A DNA stretch of 48,485 bases, taken from the NCBI GenBank assembly GCA_045646525.1, contig JAZRKX010000029.1, forward strand, positions 1-48,485, given 5' to 3'. Shown here piece after piece: positions 25,558-34,441 of this stretch. Made by a program: the position numbers and the translations under genes. The stretch is from RGIG8748 sp045646525 (GTDB lineage Bacteria; Bacillota; Clostridia; UMGS1810). Each line of letters starts with the position of its first letter. Within the stretch, counting starts at the first letter, position 1. The notes beneath the pieces were generated by a model that had not been told where the DNA came from, ran no database searches, and saw only the letters and a list, made by a program, of their open reading frames with translations.

Positions 25558-26938
25558 CACTATTGCCTCCTACGAGATTGCGTACCCACAGCTTTTTCTC
25601 TATAAATACAAAGCCAAGGGCAGCTTTTAGTATATTTGTTGCTTCTACTGCAACATATGTTATATTAACAGGTGCAATACCCTTTAGCATAAAGGCTACA
25701 CCTCCGCACACAAAGAGTACAAAATACCCGTCAAAAAGCGAAGTTATGAGAATCCGTCCGCCCGCACGCATGGTAAAATATGCGGAGTTTTCGTAGCATA
25801 AAAACGGCATAAAAAACGCAGATGCTTTTATAAAGTATACTGCCCAGCTTTCCGACTCGGCAGAAACATTGTAGAGATACGGAACATAATCTGCTGCAAA
25901 AAAGGTTATAACTCCTATAACAACACTTACACATAAGGAAAAGAAATTGAGCTTATGTACATTGTCTACAGCCATGTCAAATTCGTTGGCACCAAGGTCC
26001 TTGCCGATTATGATACCCGTAGCAATACCAAGTGAGCGGAATGTTATATTAAGAAGATTTACAATCGTAGACGATATACTGCATGCCGCTACCACACTAA
26101 GACCGTAGCTGCTGTAGCACATGGTAAGAAAAGACATGCCTACAGACCATACTATCTCATTTATAAGAAGCGGAACACCCTTAAAAGCGAATGTTTTTAC
26201 AACACCAAGCGGTATGTAAAGAGTCTTTAGCGCTCCCTTAAAATATGTGTGCTTTTTTTGCTTTACACATACATATACAATGACAAAGGCGCACTCTATA
26301 AATCTGGATATAACTGTACCTAAAGCAGCGCCCTCAACACCAAGTTTCGGAAAAATTCCTATACCGAATATGAGAAGATAATTAAGAATTGTGTTGCTGA
26401 CTACAGCCGTTATGCCAGCATACATTGGTACTGCCGTCTCGCCTGTCTCTTTAAGCGTGCCTGCAAAAACCTGTGTCACAATATAAGGTAAAAAGCCTGC
26501 AAGCATTATACGAAGATACTTTAGTGCATAAGCCATTGCGGCATCCTTATCGCAATCATAACTTCCGTCATGAAGATACAGGCTTATAAGAAATCTGCCG
26601 CAGAAAATAAACACAACTGCCGCTATAACAAAAATAGCAAAGCAAACAACCGCCTTGAATCTTATGGTATACCGGATGCCCTCATCGTCTTTTTTGCCAA
26701 AAAACTGAGAGGTGAATATTCCCGCACCGCTTACCGCACCAAAGATTGCAAGGTTAAATACAAATATAAGCTGGTTTATGATGGCAACGGCAGACACCTG
26801 TTCTGTACCAAGAGAGCCTACCATGATGTTGTCTATCATGTTTACAAAGTTTGTTATGAAATTTTGCAGAATAATAGGCACTGCAACTACAAAGAGCATC
26901 TTATAAAACTCTTTGCCGCCTATATATTTTTTTAACAC
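25550..26938 (-). CDS. MATE family multidrug/sodium efflux transporter
   Basis: A 462-residue integral membrane protein with about 12 helices in two repeats. It begins GGKEFYKMLFVVAVPIILQN and continues with NMIDNIMVGSLGTEQVSAVA, the MATE N-terminal signature. MATE proteins export cationic drugs or metabolites using Na+ or H+ gradients; this substrate is unknown. The start is GTG, after a GGTGATT site located right behind the mgtE stop. It lies between mgtE and ywlG. Confidence 0.9.
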   Translation of the reverse strand: MLKKYIGGKEFYKMLFVVAVPIILQNFITNFVNMIDNIMVGSLGTEQVSAVAIINQLIFVFNLAIFGAVSGAGIFTSQFFGKKDDEGIRYTIRFKAVVCFAIFVIAAVVFIFCGRFLISLYLHDGSYDCDKDAAMAYALKYLRIMLAGFLPYIVTQVFAGTLKETGETAVPMYAGITAVVSNTILNYLLIFGIGIFPKLGVEGAALGTVISRFIECAFVIVYVCVKQKKHTYFKGALKTLYIPLGVVKTFAFKGVPLLINEIVWSVGMSFLTMCYSSYGLSVVAACSISSTIVNLLNITFRSLGIATGIIIGKDLGANEFDMAVDNVHKLNFFSLCVSVVIGVITFFAADYVPYLYNVSAESESWAVYFIKASAFFMPFLCYENSAYFTMRAGGRILITSLFDGYFVLFVCGGVAFMLKGIAPVNITYVAVEATNILKAALGFVFIEKKLWVRNLVGGNSDE

Positions 26939-26947
26939 ACAATCACC

Positions 26948-28297
26948 TTAAATATCCAAAAATACCCCTGCTACACTAAAGTAAACCAAAAGCGAGAGTG
27001 CATCTACAATGGTTGTTATAAACGGACTTGCCATAACAGCAGGGTCAAATCCTATACGCTTGGCGCCTATGGGCAAAAGACAACCGATAATTTTGGCAAA
27101 TGTTACGGCAAAAATAAGCGTAAGCGCTATAACTGCAGATACATTAAGAGCCAGTCTGTCGAGCAGAAGACACTTTAAAAACATGGTAATACTAAGCGTA
27201 ATACCGCACAAAACTGCCACGCGTATTTCTTTCCACACTACCCTAATGGTATCGCGGTATTCTATCTCTCCTACAGAAAGCCCGTGAATTATGGTTACCG
27301 ATGCCTGAGAACCCGAATTACCTGCAGTATTCATAATCATGGGTATAAATGAAGTAAGGATTATCTGTGCCTTGAGTGCATTTTCGAATCCTGACATTAT
27401 CATGCCTGTAAATGTGGCCAGAAGCATGAGCAGTATAAGCCACGGGATACGCTTTTTCCATGTTTCAATAACTCCCGTGCGCATATACGGTCTGTCGTTT
27501 GGCACGATAGCCGCCATCTTTTCTATATCCTCTGCCGCCTCGTCCTGAAGGACATCTATAGCATCGTCAAAGGTTACAATACCAACCATGCGTTCTTCCT
27601 CGTCCACTACGGGAAGTGCCATGAAATTGTATTTGTCAAATGCAAATGCAACGGCTTCTTTATCCTCTGTTGTAACAACATATATAGGCTTATCTTCCAT
27701 GATATCTTCTATGATATCCTCACCGCCAGCAAGAAGCAAATCCTTAACGGTGACAAGACCTATAAGTTTGTTGTTCTCCGTAACATAGCAGGTATATACA
27801 GTTTCCTTGTCAAGACCTATGCGTCTTATATGTGCTATAGCCTCATCTACAGTCATGTTTTTCTTAAGAGTTACATACTCTGTAGTCATGATGCTTCCCG
27901 CACTGTCATCGGGATACTGTAAAATCATGTTTATGCTTTTTCTGGTATCGACATCAGCCGCACGCAAAATTCTTTTTACTACATTTGCAGGCATTTCCTC
28001 TATAATATCTACGGCATCGTCTACATAGATTTCGTCCATAACTTCCTTTAACTCTTTGTCTGTAAAGTTATGGATAAGCTCTTGTTGCTGGTCGCTATCC
28101 ATTTCGACGAATGTATCTGCCGCCAAATCCTTAGGAGTGATTCTAAAGGCTATTACAAGTTCATCATCCTTTAATTCTTCCATAAACAGAGCAATGTCTG
28201 CAGGGTTCATGTCTGCAAGAAGTTCTTTTAATTTGGCAAATTGTTTTGTATGCAGAAGTTCCTGCGCTCTTTCAAGTATTTTTCTTTCTTCGTCCAT
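26948..28297 (-). CDS. mgtE: Magnesium transporter MgtE
   Basis: A Mg2+ channel of about 449 residues: an N-terminal helical superhelical domain (about 1-130) with the ALFMEELKDDELVIAFRI segment, two CBS domains (about 135-255) that sense cytosolic Mg2+, a plug helix, and five transmembrane helices with NTAGNSGSQASVTIIHGL and the pore segment PVAM-like DPAVMASPFITTIVDAL. The ATG 7 bases after GGGAGG is chosen; the frame stays open about 47 codons upstream, but that part has no family sequence. It has its own promoter and a leader of about 230 bases. No M-box was recognised. Confidence 0.95.
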   Translation of the reverse strand: MDEERKILERAQELLHTKQFAKLKELLADMNPADIALFMEELKDDELVIAFRITPKDLAADTFVEMDSDQQQELIHNFTDKELKEVMDEIYVDDAVDIIEEMPANVVKRILRAADVDTRKSINMILQYPDDSAGSIMTTEYVTLKKNMTVDEAIAHIRRIGLDKETVYTCYVTENNKLIGLVTVKDLLLAGGEDIIEDIMEDKPIYVVTTEDKEAVAFAFDKYNFMALPVVDEEERMVGIVTFDDAIDVLQDEAAEDIEKMAAIVPNDRPYMRTGVIETWKKRIPWLILLMLLATFTGMIMSGFENALKAQIILTSFIPMIMNTAGNSGSQASVTIIHGLSVGEIEYRDTIRVVWKEIRVAVLCGITLSITMFLKCLLLDRLALNVSAVIALTLIFAVTFAKIIGCLLPIGAKRIGFDPAVMASPFITTIVDALSLLVYFSVAGVFLDI

Positions 28298-28531
28298 TTT
28301 GATTCCTCCCTTAAAAATTTCATTTGGGTAGGAAGAGTATGGTACACAATTATAAAAGCGGCAAAACAGGCACAATACGCCCATAAAGCCGCCGTGTAAT
28401 CTAAATTTAACTATATTGTGCGACAAACAGACGCACAAAAATAAAGCTTATTTACATGACTACACCCGACATAACTGGTACTGCTACTACCTCCGGCGTC
28501 CATTTAATCTCACCTCTCATAAAATCATTCT
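28298..28531 (-). promoter_or_regulatory. Long 5' leader of mgtE mRNA
   Basis: From the predicted start near 28531 the leader runs about 230 bases to the mgtE ATG. It holds two overlapping small ORFs, a TTGTGCG/CGCACAA hairpin (28416-28422 and 28432-28438), and a GCGGC/GCCGC pairing followed on the minus strand by TTTTATAATT that could act as an attenuator. The GTTAGGTGAGGCTCC and GCTGCTGCC blocks of the M-box Mg2+ riboswitch are absent. Regulation by Mg2+ is therefore only inferred from the downstream gene. Confidence 0.5.
28411..28503 (-). CDS. Candidate 30-aa leader ORF upstream of mgtE
   Basis: Reads MDAGGSSSTSYVGCSHVN then a hydrophobic/Cys-containing tail ending CRTI. It has a very good ribosome binding site, GAGGTGAG, 5 bases before the ATG, and lies within the mgtE leader. 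A second ORF in another frame (28452-28520, MRGEIKWTPEVVAVPVMSG and a short tail, 22 aa) overlaps it but has a weaker ribosome binding site. I recognise neither peptide. Either could be a regulatory leader peptide, or both could be chance. Confidence 0.3.
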   Translation of the reverse strand: MDAGGSSSTSYVGCSHVNKLYFCASVCRTI

Positions 28532-28537
28532 CTAATT

Positions 28538-28566
28538 ATATTATCACACTATTTTACAAATCTCAA
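28538..28566 (-). promoter_or_regulatory. sigma-A promoter of mgtE-MATE-ywlG
   Basis: TTGAGA and TAATAT on the minus strand with a 17-base spacer, just behind the lgt stop. Confidence 0.75.
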
Positions 28567-28575
28567 TAGGTTTTT

Positions 28576-29448
28576 CTAATTTTTTATAACTGCCTCATCT
28601 GATTTAAGTGTGAGTTTTCTGTGGGTTTTCTTAAGATTGTACACCATTATAAAAACCCCCGAAAGCACACACAAAACCGCCACAAGCTGCGACACCCGCA
28701 AGCTCCCTATCAGAAGACTGTCTGTCCTTAAGCCTTCTATAAAAAATCTACCAAAACCGTAGCTTATAAGATAGCCTGCAAAAATCTGACCGTCAAACTT
28801 ACGCTTATTAAAGAGCAAAAGAAAAATCACAAGAAACACAAAATTCCACACCGATTCATACAGAAATGTGGGATGCACGGGAAGCGAAGCGTCCACATTT
28901 ACACCCTTTGCCATAAGTGAATACAAATCCTCTTTTATACCGCTTCCCGTCATACCCCACGGAAGATTTGTATTTGTACCAAAAGCCTCCTGATTTACAA
29001 AATTGCCCCATCTGCCTATACTCTGCCCTATAAGAAGCCCTACGGCACCTATATCACAGAAGAGAGCAAGATTTTCTTTCTTTAGCTTGCAGTATATCAC
29101 CGCAACCGCTATTGCAGCGATTACAGCGCCGTATATTGCAAGTCCGCCGTTCCATATGCGTATTATTTCCTCAGGATGTGAGATATAGTAATCCCAGTTG
29201 AATGCAACATAATAAAGTCTTGCACATACAATCGATACAGGCGCGGCTATCATAACGATATCTATTACCGTGTCTTGCTTCATGCCGTATTTTTTTGCAA
29301 GGTGCAGAGCACAAACCACGGCAAGAAGAAACCCGACGGCTATTATTATGCCGTACCAGTATATATTTTTTTCACCTATGGTAAAAGCCACTCTGTCGAT
29401 ATTTAAAGTAAGATTGAGTTTTGGAAACGAAATGTAATCTTGTGTCAT
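28576..29448 (-). CDS. lgt: Prolipoprotein diacylglyceryl transferase
   Basis: Transfers diacylglycerol from phosphatidylglycerol to the lipobox cysteine of prolipoproteins, in the membrane. The signature GQSIGRWGNFVNQEAFG and the SYGFGRFFIEGLRTDSLLIG segment near the end are intact, with about seven helices over 290 residues. The ribosome binding site is weak (AGGAC). It follows the M16 pair by 26 bases; lspA, the next enzyme in lipoprotein maturation, is 5 kb away on the other strand. No terminator is seen before the mgtE promoter. Confidence 0.95.
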   Translation of the reverse strand: MTQDYISFPKLNLTLNIDRVAFTIGEKNIYWYGIIIAVGFLLAVVCALHLAKKYGMKQDTVIDIVMIAAPVSIVCARLYYVAFNWDYYISHPEEIIRIWNGGLAIYGAVIAAIAVAVIYCKLKKENLALFCDIGAVGLLIGQSIGRWGNFVNQEAFGTNTNLPWGMTGSGIKEDLYSLMAKGVNVDASLPVHPTFLYESVWNFVFLVIFLLLFNKRKFDGQIFAGYLISYGFGRFFIEGLRTDSLLIGSLRVSQLVAVLCVLSGVFIMVYNLKKTHRKLTLKSDEAVIKN

Positions 29449-29474
29449 AATAACAGTCCTTTAATGTGCTTGTT

Positions 29475-30758
29475 TTAAACAGGATATACAACACTCATAG
29501 CCATATTTTCCTCGGTGTAGATTTCCTTAAATACCTGTGTTATATAATCCAGAGTTACTGTTTCAAATACATCTGTAAAGCTAAATATATTTATGCCTCC
29601 GAGGATGTATCTGGTTACTATATTGCCTATGGTTTCCACATTGTTGAAGCCTCTTAAATACGAACCGTAAAAGGCTTTTCTTACCCGTTCGAATTCTTCT
29701 TGCTTTATGCCGTTTTTGTGAGTGTTTTCTATAGCTTTCATTATTCTTTCTTTTACCTCTTCGGGTTTTTCGCTCTCTCCCACTATTACAGCACAGGCAA
29801 ATTCTGCTTCTGTTGAGTTATCTGTTCCGAAGTTTTCGTTTATAAGACCGTCTTCGTACATAGCGGTGTAAAGCTCACTGCTTCTTCCAAAGAGCAGACG
29901 CGAAATAATCTCTACGGCAATTTCCCTCTTAAGCAGTTCATCGCCCTCTTTTAAATAATTATCCTTAAAGCCTATGTTAAAAAGCGGTATTGATACGCTT
30001 GCTTTTGCTTCAATATATTTAGAACACACGCTCTTTGGCTCGTGCTCAAAAATGCGTTCTATATCCTTGGGCGCTCTTTCCTTTACTATGACCCTGTCCA
30101 CAGTATCAAATACATCCTTTGGCTCAACATCGCCAACAACACATACTACCATGTTTGAGGGATTATAAAATGTGTTGTAGCAGTTGTAAAGTACATCCTT
30201 ATCAATTTCCGCTATACTCTCTACTGTACCTGCGATGTCTATACGCACAGGATTTACATGATAGAGAGCCTTTAAGAGATTAAACATTACAATCCATTGC
30301 CCGTCATCTTCGTACATGCGGATTTCCTGCCCTATGATACCCTGCTCTTTTTCCACATTTTCATCGGTAAAATAAGGGTCCCCCACATAAGAAAGCAAAT
30401 GCTCAAAGCTCTCCATAAAGTTTTCCGTACAGGAGAAAAGATAGTTGGTGTGTGTAAACGAAGTGTATGCATTGGCATTTGCGCCGTATTTTGCAAACTT
30501 ATCGAAAGCGTTTGTTCCATCGCTCTGTTCGAACATTTTGTGTTCAAGAAAATGAGCCACACCGTCGGGTATTGTGCATTTCTCGTGGGAATCTATGGGT
30601 ACAAAGGTATTATTTACAGAGCCGAATTTTGTGGCAAAGGTTGCATATTTTTTAACACAGCCCTTTTTGGGTATTACAAACACACCGAGACCGCTTTCGT
30701 GCTCGCCGATGTACATAACTTCTTTTAATTTTGAATTTTCTATTTTGGTGTAGTTCAT
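29475..30758 (-). CDS. M16 family zinc metalloprotease, YmfH-like (catalytic member)
   Basis: The inverted zinc motif HFLEH is at residues 69-73 (H69, E72, H73), and a glutamate at E150, about 77 residues on, fits the third ligand of M16 enzymes. At 427 residues it has the two-domain half-size architecture of B. subtilis YmfH. No signal peptide is visible, so it is probably cytoplasmic. It starts 2 bases after its paralogue, so the two likely form a heterodimer as other bacterial M16 pairs do. Substrate unknown. Confidence 0.9.
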   Translation of the reverse strand: MNYTKIENSKLKEVMYIGEHESGLGVFVIPKKGCVKKYATFATKFGSVNNTFVPIDSHEKCTIPDGVAHFLEHKMFEQSDGTNAFDKFAKYGANANAYTSFTHTNYLFSCTENFMESFEHLLSYVGDPYFTDENVEKEQGIIGQEIRMYEDDGQWIVMFNLLKALYHVNPVRIDIAGTVESIAEIDKDVLYNCYNTFYNPSNMVVCVVGDVEPKDVFDTVDRVIVKERAPKDIERIFEHEPKSVCSKYIEAKASVSIPLFNIGFKDNYLKEGDELLKREIAVEIISRLLFGRSSELYTAMYEDGLINENFGTDNSTEAEFACAVIVGESEKPEEVKERIMKAIENTHKNGIKQEEFERVRKAFYGSYLRGFNNVETIGNIVTRYILGGINIFSFTDVFETVTLDYITQVFKEIYTEENMAMSVVYPV

Positions 30759-30760
30759 AA

Positions 30761-32032
30761 TTAAGATTCCTTTCCCTTAAGAAAATAAACTGTGTTAAGC
30801 TTTATGTTTTTGAGCGCCTCTGTAACATCATCTCTTGTAAGAGACGAAATCTTATCTACTGCCTCATCTATACTGTCCTTATTTGTGCTGAAGCACTGTG
30901 AACGGTAGTACTCCTTCATGGCATAAGGACTGTCCTTGTAAGAAAGGTATGAGTTTACAATAAAGCTTTTGGCAACATTCAATTCATCGTCGGTGAAATC
31001 TCCCTTTGCTATATTTGAAAGCTGTTTTTCTATTTCGGTTTTCGCTTTTTCGTAATTTACAAATTCTATGCCCGAGCTTACAAGCATAACCGCACGGAAT
31101 TTATCGAGCATCGAGGAAGCATAGTAGCAAAGGCTCATTTCCTCACGCACGGTATTAAAAAGCCTTGAATGTGCGCCCGAGCCAAATATACTGTTTGCAA
31201 GAAGAATGCTGTAGTAGTTTTCATCATCTATTGTTACGCCCGTGGTAAAGCCCATTGCAAGCTTGCCCTGTGCTACATCAAAGACATCTTCGGCATATTT
31301 CACCTCATCTGTCTCCTTTACTATACCTCCGCCTGCTTCTATGGGACTGATATCAAAATCAAAGTCTTTAAAATACTCTTCCAAAAATCCGCAGAATTCA
31401 TCTATATCCACAGAGCCTACTACAAAAATGTCGAGCGGGCTTTTTGTAATTATATCTCTATAGTGCTCGGAAACGGATTTAACATCTATCTTATCCAAAT
31501 CCTCAAGATATCCGAATTCAAAAATAGAGTTTTCAGCTCCTTTGCACATTTCCTCAATACAACGGAAGTTTGCATATGAGCGCTTGTCATTTATAAGACC
31601 CTCTATATCGTCTTTTAAATTCTGCTTTTCAACCTTTACGGCATCCTCAGGAAAAAGTCCGTCCTCAAGATGCGGTTTAAAGAGCAAATCAAGCATGAGA
31701 GATGTGCACTTTCTTGCAATCTTATCGCCTGTGTATTCATCGGACAGAAAGTTTACAGAAGACACAAGACTCTGAACATATGCCTTTTTGGTTATGTTCA
31801 CATCATAGAGAGTTCCGTACAGATTTTCGGCATATATGCTGAGTTTATGCATATCGTCGTAATCCTGTGTTCCGTGAGTAAGAAGTTTTGAAATGAGAGC
31901 ATTTGTGGTAGCCTCGCTCTTTTTTAATTTTCTGTTTAAATACGCACTCGCAGACACGGTTTTGTATTTGGTATCGGGAATATAATATAATGTTATCCCG
32001 TCTTTTAATTGCTTTTTTATAACATCTGCCAT
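30761..32032 (-). CDS. M16 family protein, YmfF-like (probably non-catalytic partner)
   Basis: 423 residues with the M16 fold; the C-terminal segment GSGAHSRLFNTVREEMSLCYYASS is characteristic of the family. Where the zinc motif HxxEH should be, the sequence reads LLTHGTQDYDD, so the metal site is missing. It is thus a pseudo-enzyme subunit for the following catalytic M16 protein. The ATG after AAAGGATATTATC, giving MADVIKKQL, is chosen; the frame is open further upstream without family similarity. Confidence 0.88.
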   Translation of the reverse strand: MADVIKKQLKDGITLYYIPDTKYKTVSASAYLNRKLKKSEATTNALISKLLTHGTQDYDDMHKLSIYAENLYGTLYDVNITKKAYVQSLVSSVNFLSDEYTGDKIARKCTSLMLDLLFKPHLEDGLFPEDAVKVEKQNLKDDIEGLINDKRSYANFRCIEEMCKGAENSIFEFGYLEDLDKIDVKSVSEHYRDIITKSPLDIFVVGSVDIDEFCGFLEEYFKDFDFDISPIEAGGGIVKETDEVKYAEDVFDVAQGKLAMGFTTGVTIDDENYYSILLANSIFGSGAHSRLFNTVREEMSLCYYASSMLDKFRAVMLVSSGIEFVNYEKAKTEIEKQLSNIAKGDFTDDELNVAKSFIVNSYLSYKDSPYAMKEYYRSQCFSTNKDSIDEAVDKISSLTRDDVTEALKNIKLNTVYFLKGKES

Positions 32033-32204
32033 GATAATATCCTTTCGTATATACATATATAAGTTTATTTTAACACATTGTATCAAAAAATACCACCCAT
32101 TTTTTGTAAAAAAAACATTATTTTGCTTGTTGTCATTAAACACAAAAACTGTTACGGGTTTTTGTTGAAAACTTATAAAAATATTTTACCAAGATAGCTA
32201 AAAC

Positions 32205-32233
32205 TTGACAAAAACATACATATTATTTATAAT
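32205..32233 (+). promoter_or_regulatory. sigma-A promoter of spoVG
   Basis: Consensus TTGACA and TATAAT with a 17-base spacer, ending 45 bases before the start codon. It is the best promoter in the window and implies strong expression. The rest of the 246-base spacer from 32033 is AT-rich and holds nothing else I can support. Confidence 0.9.
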
Positions 32234-32278
32234 GGTTTTATGTATGAGTTTCTCAGTACTTGAAAGGGAGTTTACAGT

Positions 32279-32542
32279 ATGGAAATCACAAGTATCAAAA
32301 TCAAAAAGTTTGAAACCGAAAGCAAGATGAAAGCTATTGCATCCGTTACTTTTGACGATTGTTTTGCTGTTCATGACATCAAGGTTATCGAAAATGAAGA
32401 CAAGATGTTCATTGCAATGCCCAACAAGAGATTAAAAGACGGTACATTCAAGGATGTGGCTCACCCCATCAACTTTGAATTCAGACAGTTCATCGAAGCT
32501 AAGGTTATCGAGGCATACAACAACGCAGAAATAGAAGAATAA
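32279..32542 (+). CDS. spoVG: SpoVG family RNA/DNA-binding regulator
   Basis: An 87-residue protein with the family core ESKMKAIASVTFDDCFAVHD followed by KVIE and then KDVAHPINFEFRQFIE. SpoVG proteins bind nucleic acid and affect septation, sporulation or virulence genes in Bacillota; the presence of the gene does not prove sporulation. A GAAAGGGAG site precedes the ATG. It is monocistronic between a consensus promoter and a perfect terminator. Confidence 0.96.
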   Translation: MEITSIKIKKFETESKMKAIASVTFDDCFAVHDIKVIENEDKMFIAMPNKRLKDGTFKDVAHPINFEFRQFIEAKVIEAYNNAEIEE

Positions 32543-32557
32543 CATCAGTACTTTTTA

Positions 32558-32583
32558 CCCCTCCGGCAACGGAGGGGTTTTTA
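32558..32583 (+). terminator. Terminator of spoVG
   Basis: Perfect stem CCCCTCCG/CGGAGGGG with a GCAA tetraloop, followed by T5AT3. Confidence 0.95.
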
Positions 32584-32618
32584 TTTACATACTTATTTAT
32601 TTTTTCTATAAAAAAAGC

Positions 32619-32647
32619 TTGAAACTTACATTATATTGGAGTATAAT
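32619..32647 (+). promoter_or_regulatory. sigma-A promoter of proS-lspA-rluD family unit
   Basis: TTGAAA and TATAAT with a 17-base spacer. The leader is about 30 bases, so no T-box fits. Confidence 0.85.
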
Positions 32648-32684
32648 ATTTCTATATGTTTAACACACGAGAGGATTATGCAAT

Positions 32685-34388
32685 ATGAGATTATCTAAGT
32701 ATTTATTACCCACATTAAGAGAGGTACCTGCAGAAGCAGAAATTCCGAGCCATCAGCTCATGCTCCGCGCCGGTCTTATAAGAAAACTGGCTTCGGGTGT
32801 ATACGGCTATCTCCCGCTTGGTCTTAAGGTGCTTAGAAATGTGGAAAGAATTATCAGAGACGGCATGGACCGCCACGATGCACAGGAGCTTCTTATGTCT
32901 GCCCTTCTTCCCAAGGAGATGTTTGAAGTTTCGGGAAGATGGGAAGTTTTCGGACCCGAAATGTTCCGTTTGAAAGACAGAAATGACAGAGATTTTTGTC
33001 TTGGACCCACACATGAAGAAATCTTTACCGACACAGTAAAGGCGAACATCCGTTCATACAAGCAGCTTCCTGTAACCCTTTATCAGATACAGACTAAATA
33101 CCGCGACGAAAGAAGACCTCGTTTCGGTGTAATAAGAAGCCGTGAATTCATAATGAAGGATGCTTACAGTTTCGACAGAGACGAGGCGGGTCTGGATGTT
33201 TCTTACAAAAACATGTACGATGCGTACAAGGAAATATTTGATAAGATGCAGCTTAACTACCTCATAGTAGATGCCGATTCAGGTGCTATGGGCGGCAGCG
33301 GCTCGCAGGAATTTATGGTTAAATCCGATATTGGCGAAGATACCATAGCATACTGCGAAAAGTGTAACTACTGCGCAAACGAAGAAAAGGCAATATGCAT
33401 AGCTCCCGACACAGTTTCTGATGCACCCATGGCAGAAGTAAATAAGGTACATACACCAAATGCGGGAACTATAGAGGATGTAACAAGCTTCCTGGGCAAA
33501 ACAGCCAAGGACTTTGCAAAGACAATAATATACAAGGCTGACGACAAGTTTGTGGCAGTAATGGTAAGAGGAGACCGCGAAGTAAATGACACTAAGGTTG
33601 TAAATGCTCTTGGCGGCGCTATAGAATTTGACCTTGCTCCTCTCGATGACCTCATGGCAATAACAAATGCCAAGGCAGGCTTTGCAGGCCCTGTAGGACT
33701 TGACATTGATGTGTATGTTGACTATGAGGTTGCCGCAATGAGAAACATGATTGTAGGCGCAAACGAAACCGACTATCACCTCGAAAATGTTAATATAGAA
33801 AGAGACTTTACTCCTACCATAGTAGGTGACTTCCGCAACATAGAAGAAGGCGATATATGCCCCATATGCAAATCCGAAAAGATTAAAACCTGCCGAGGCA
33901 TAGAGGTTGGACACATATTCAAACTCGGAACTAAGTATTCAAAATCCATGGATTGTACTTTCCTCGACGAAAACGGAAAGGAGCAGGTTCCCATAATGGG
34001 TTGTTACGGTATAGGCGTGTCGAGATGTCTTGCCGCAATAATTGAACAGAACTCCGACGAAAACGGCATAATCTGGCCTATGAGTGTAGCACCCTATCAT
34101 GCTATAGTTGTTCCTGTAAATGTTAAGGACGATACACAAAGAGAAATGGCAGAGGAAATTTATGCCAAGCTCAGTGCCAAAGGTATCGAAACCATAATAG
34201 ACGACAGAAATGAGCGCGCAGGTGTTAAATTCAACGATGCAGAGCTTATCGGTATTCCACTAAGAATTACCGTGGGCAAGAAAGCATTAGAAGGCATTGT
34301 GGAATTCAAAGAGCGCAAAAGCGGAGAACTTACCGAGCTTACTGCAGACGAAGCTATACAAAAGGTTTTGGATATTGTTAATAAATAA
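32685..34388 (+). CDS. proS: Proline--tRNA ligase (bacterial type with editing domain)
   Basis: A class II synthetase of 567 residues: motif 1 near GVYGYLPLGLKVLRNVE, motif 2 TKYRDERRPRFGVIRSREF, the INS editing domain (about 225-390) that clears Ala-tRNAPro, motif 3 GCYGIGVSRCLAA and the C-terminal anticodon domain. A GAGAGGA site precedes the ATG. An out-of-frame ATG lies 7 bases upstream. It is followed by a hairpin and lspA. Confidence 0.98.
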   Translation: MRLSKYLLPTLREVPAEAEIPSHQLMLRAGLIRKLASGVYGYLPLGLKVLRNVERIIRDGMDRHDAQELLMSALLPKEMFEVSGRWEVFGPEMFRLKDRNDRDFCLGPTHEEIFTDTVKANIRSYKQLPVTLYQIQTKYRDERRPRFGVIRSREFIMKDAYSFDRDEAGLDVSYKNMYDAYKEIFDKMQLNYLIVDADSGAMGGSGSQEFMVKSDIGEDTIAYCEKCNYCANEEKAICIAPDTVSDAPMAEVNKVHTPNAGTIEDVTSFLGKTAKDFAKTIIYKADDKFVAVMVRGDREVNDTKVVNALGGAIEFDLAPLDDLMAITNAKAGFAGPVGLDIDVYVDYEVAAMRNMIVGANETDYHLENVNIERDFTPTIVGDFRNIEEGDICPICKSEKIKTCRGIEVGHIFKLGTKYSKSMDCTFLDENGKEQVPIMGCYGIGVSRCLAAIIEQNSDENGIIWPMSVAPYHAIVVPVNVKDDTQREMAEEIYAKLSAKGIETIIDDRNERAGVKFNDAELIGIPLRITVGKKALEGIVEFKERKSGELTELTADEAIQKVLDIVNK

Positions 34389-34391
34389 TTC

Positions 34392-34424
34392 AAATGGGTT
34401 GCATAGTGCTTTGCAACCCATTTT
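34392..34424 (+). terminator. Intercistronic hairpin between proS and lspA
   Basis: A 12-bp stem AAATGGGTTGCA/TGCAACCCATTT followed by only T4 and then C. It looks like a partial terminator that lowers lspA relative to proS, or a 3'-end stabiliser. Confidence 0.6.
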
Positions 34425-34441
34425 CATAAAGGAGAGATTAT

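Noticed and set aside
28298..28531. M-box (ykoK) Mg2+ riboswitch upstream of mgtE
   Set aside because: The conserved GTTAGGTGAGGCTCC and GCTGCTGCC blocks are not present on the minus strand; only a chance AGGTGAG occurs, which serves as a ribosome binding site.
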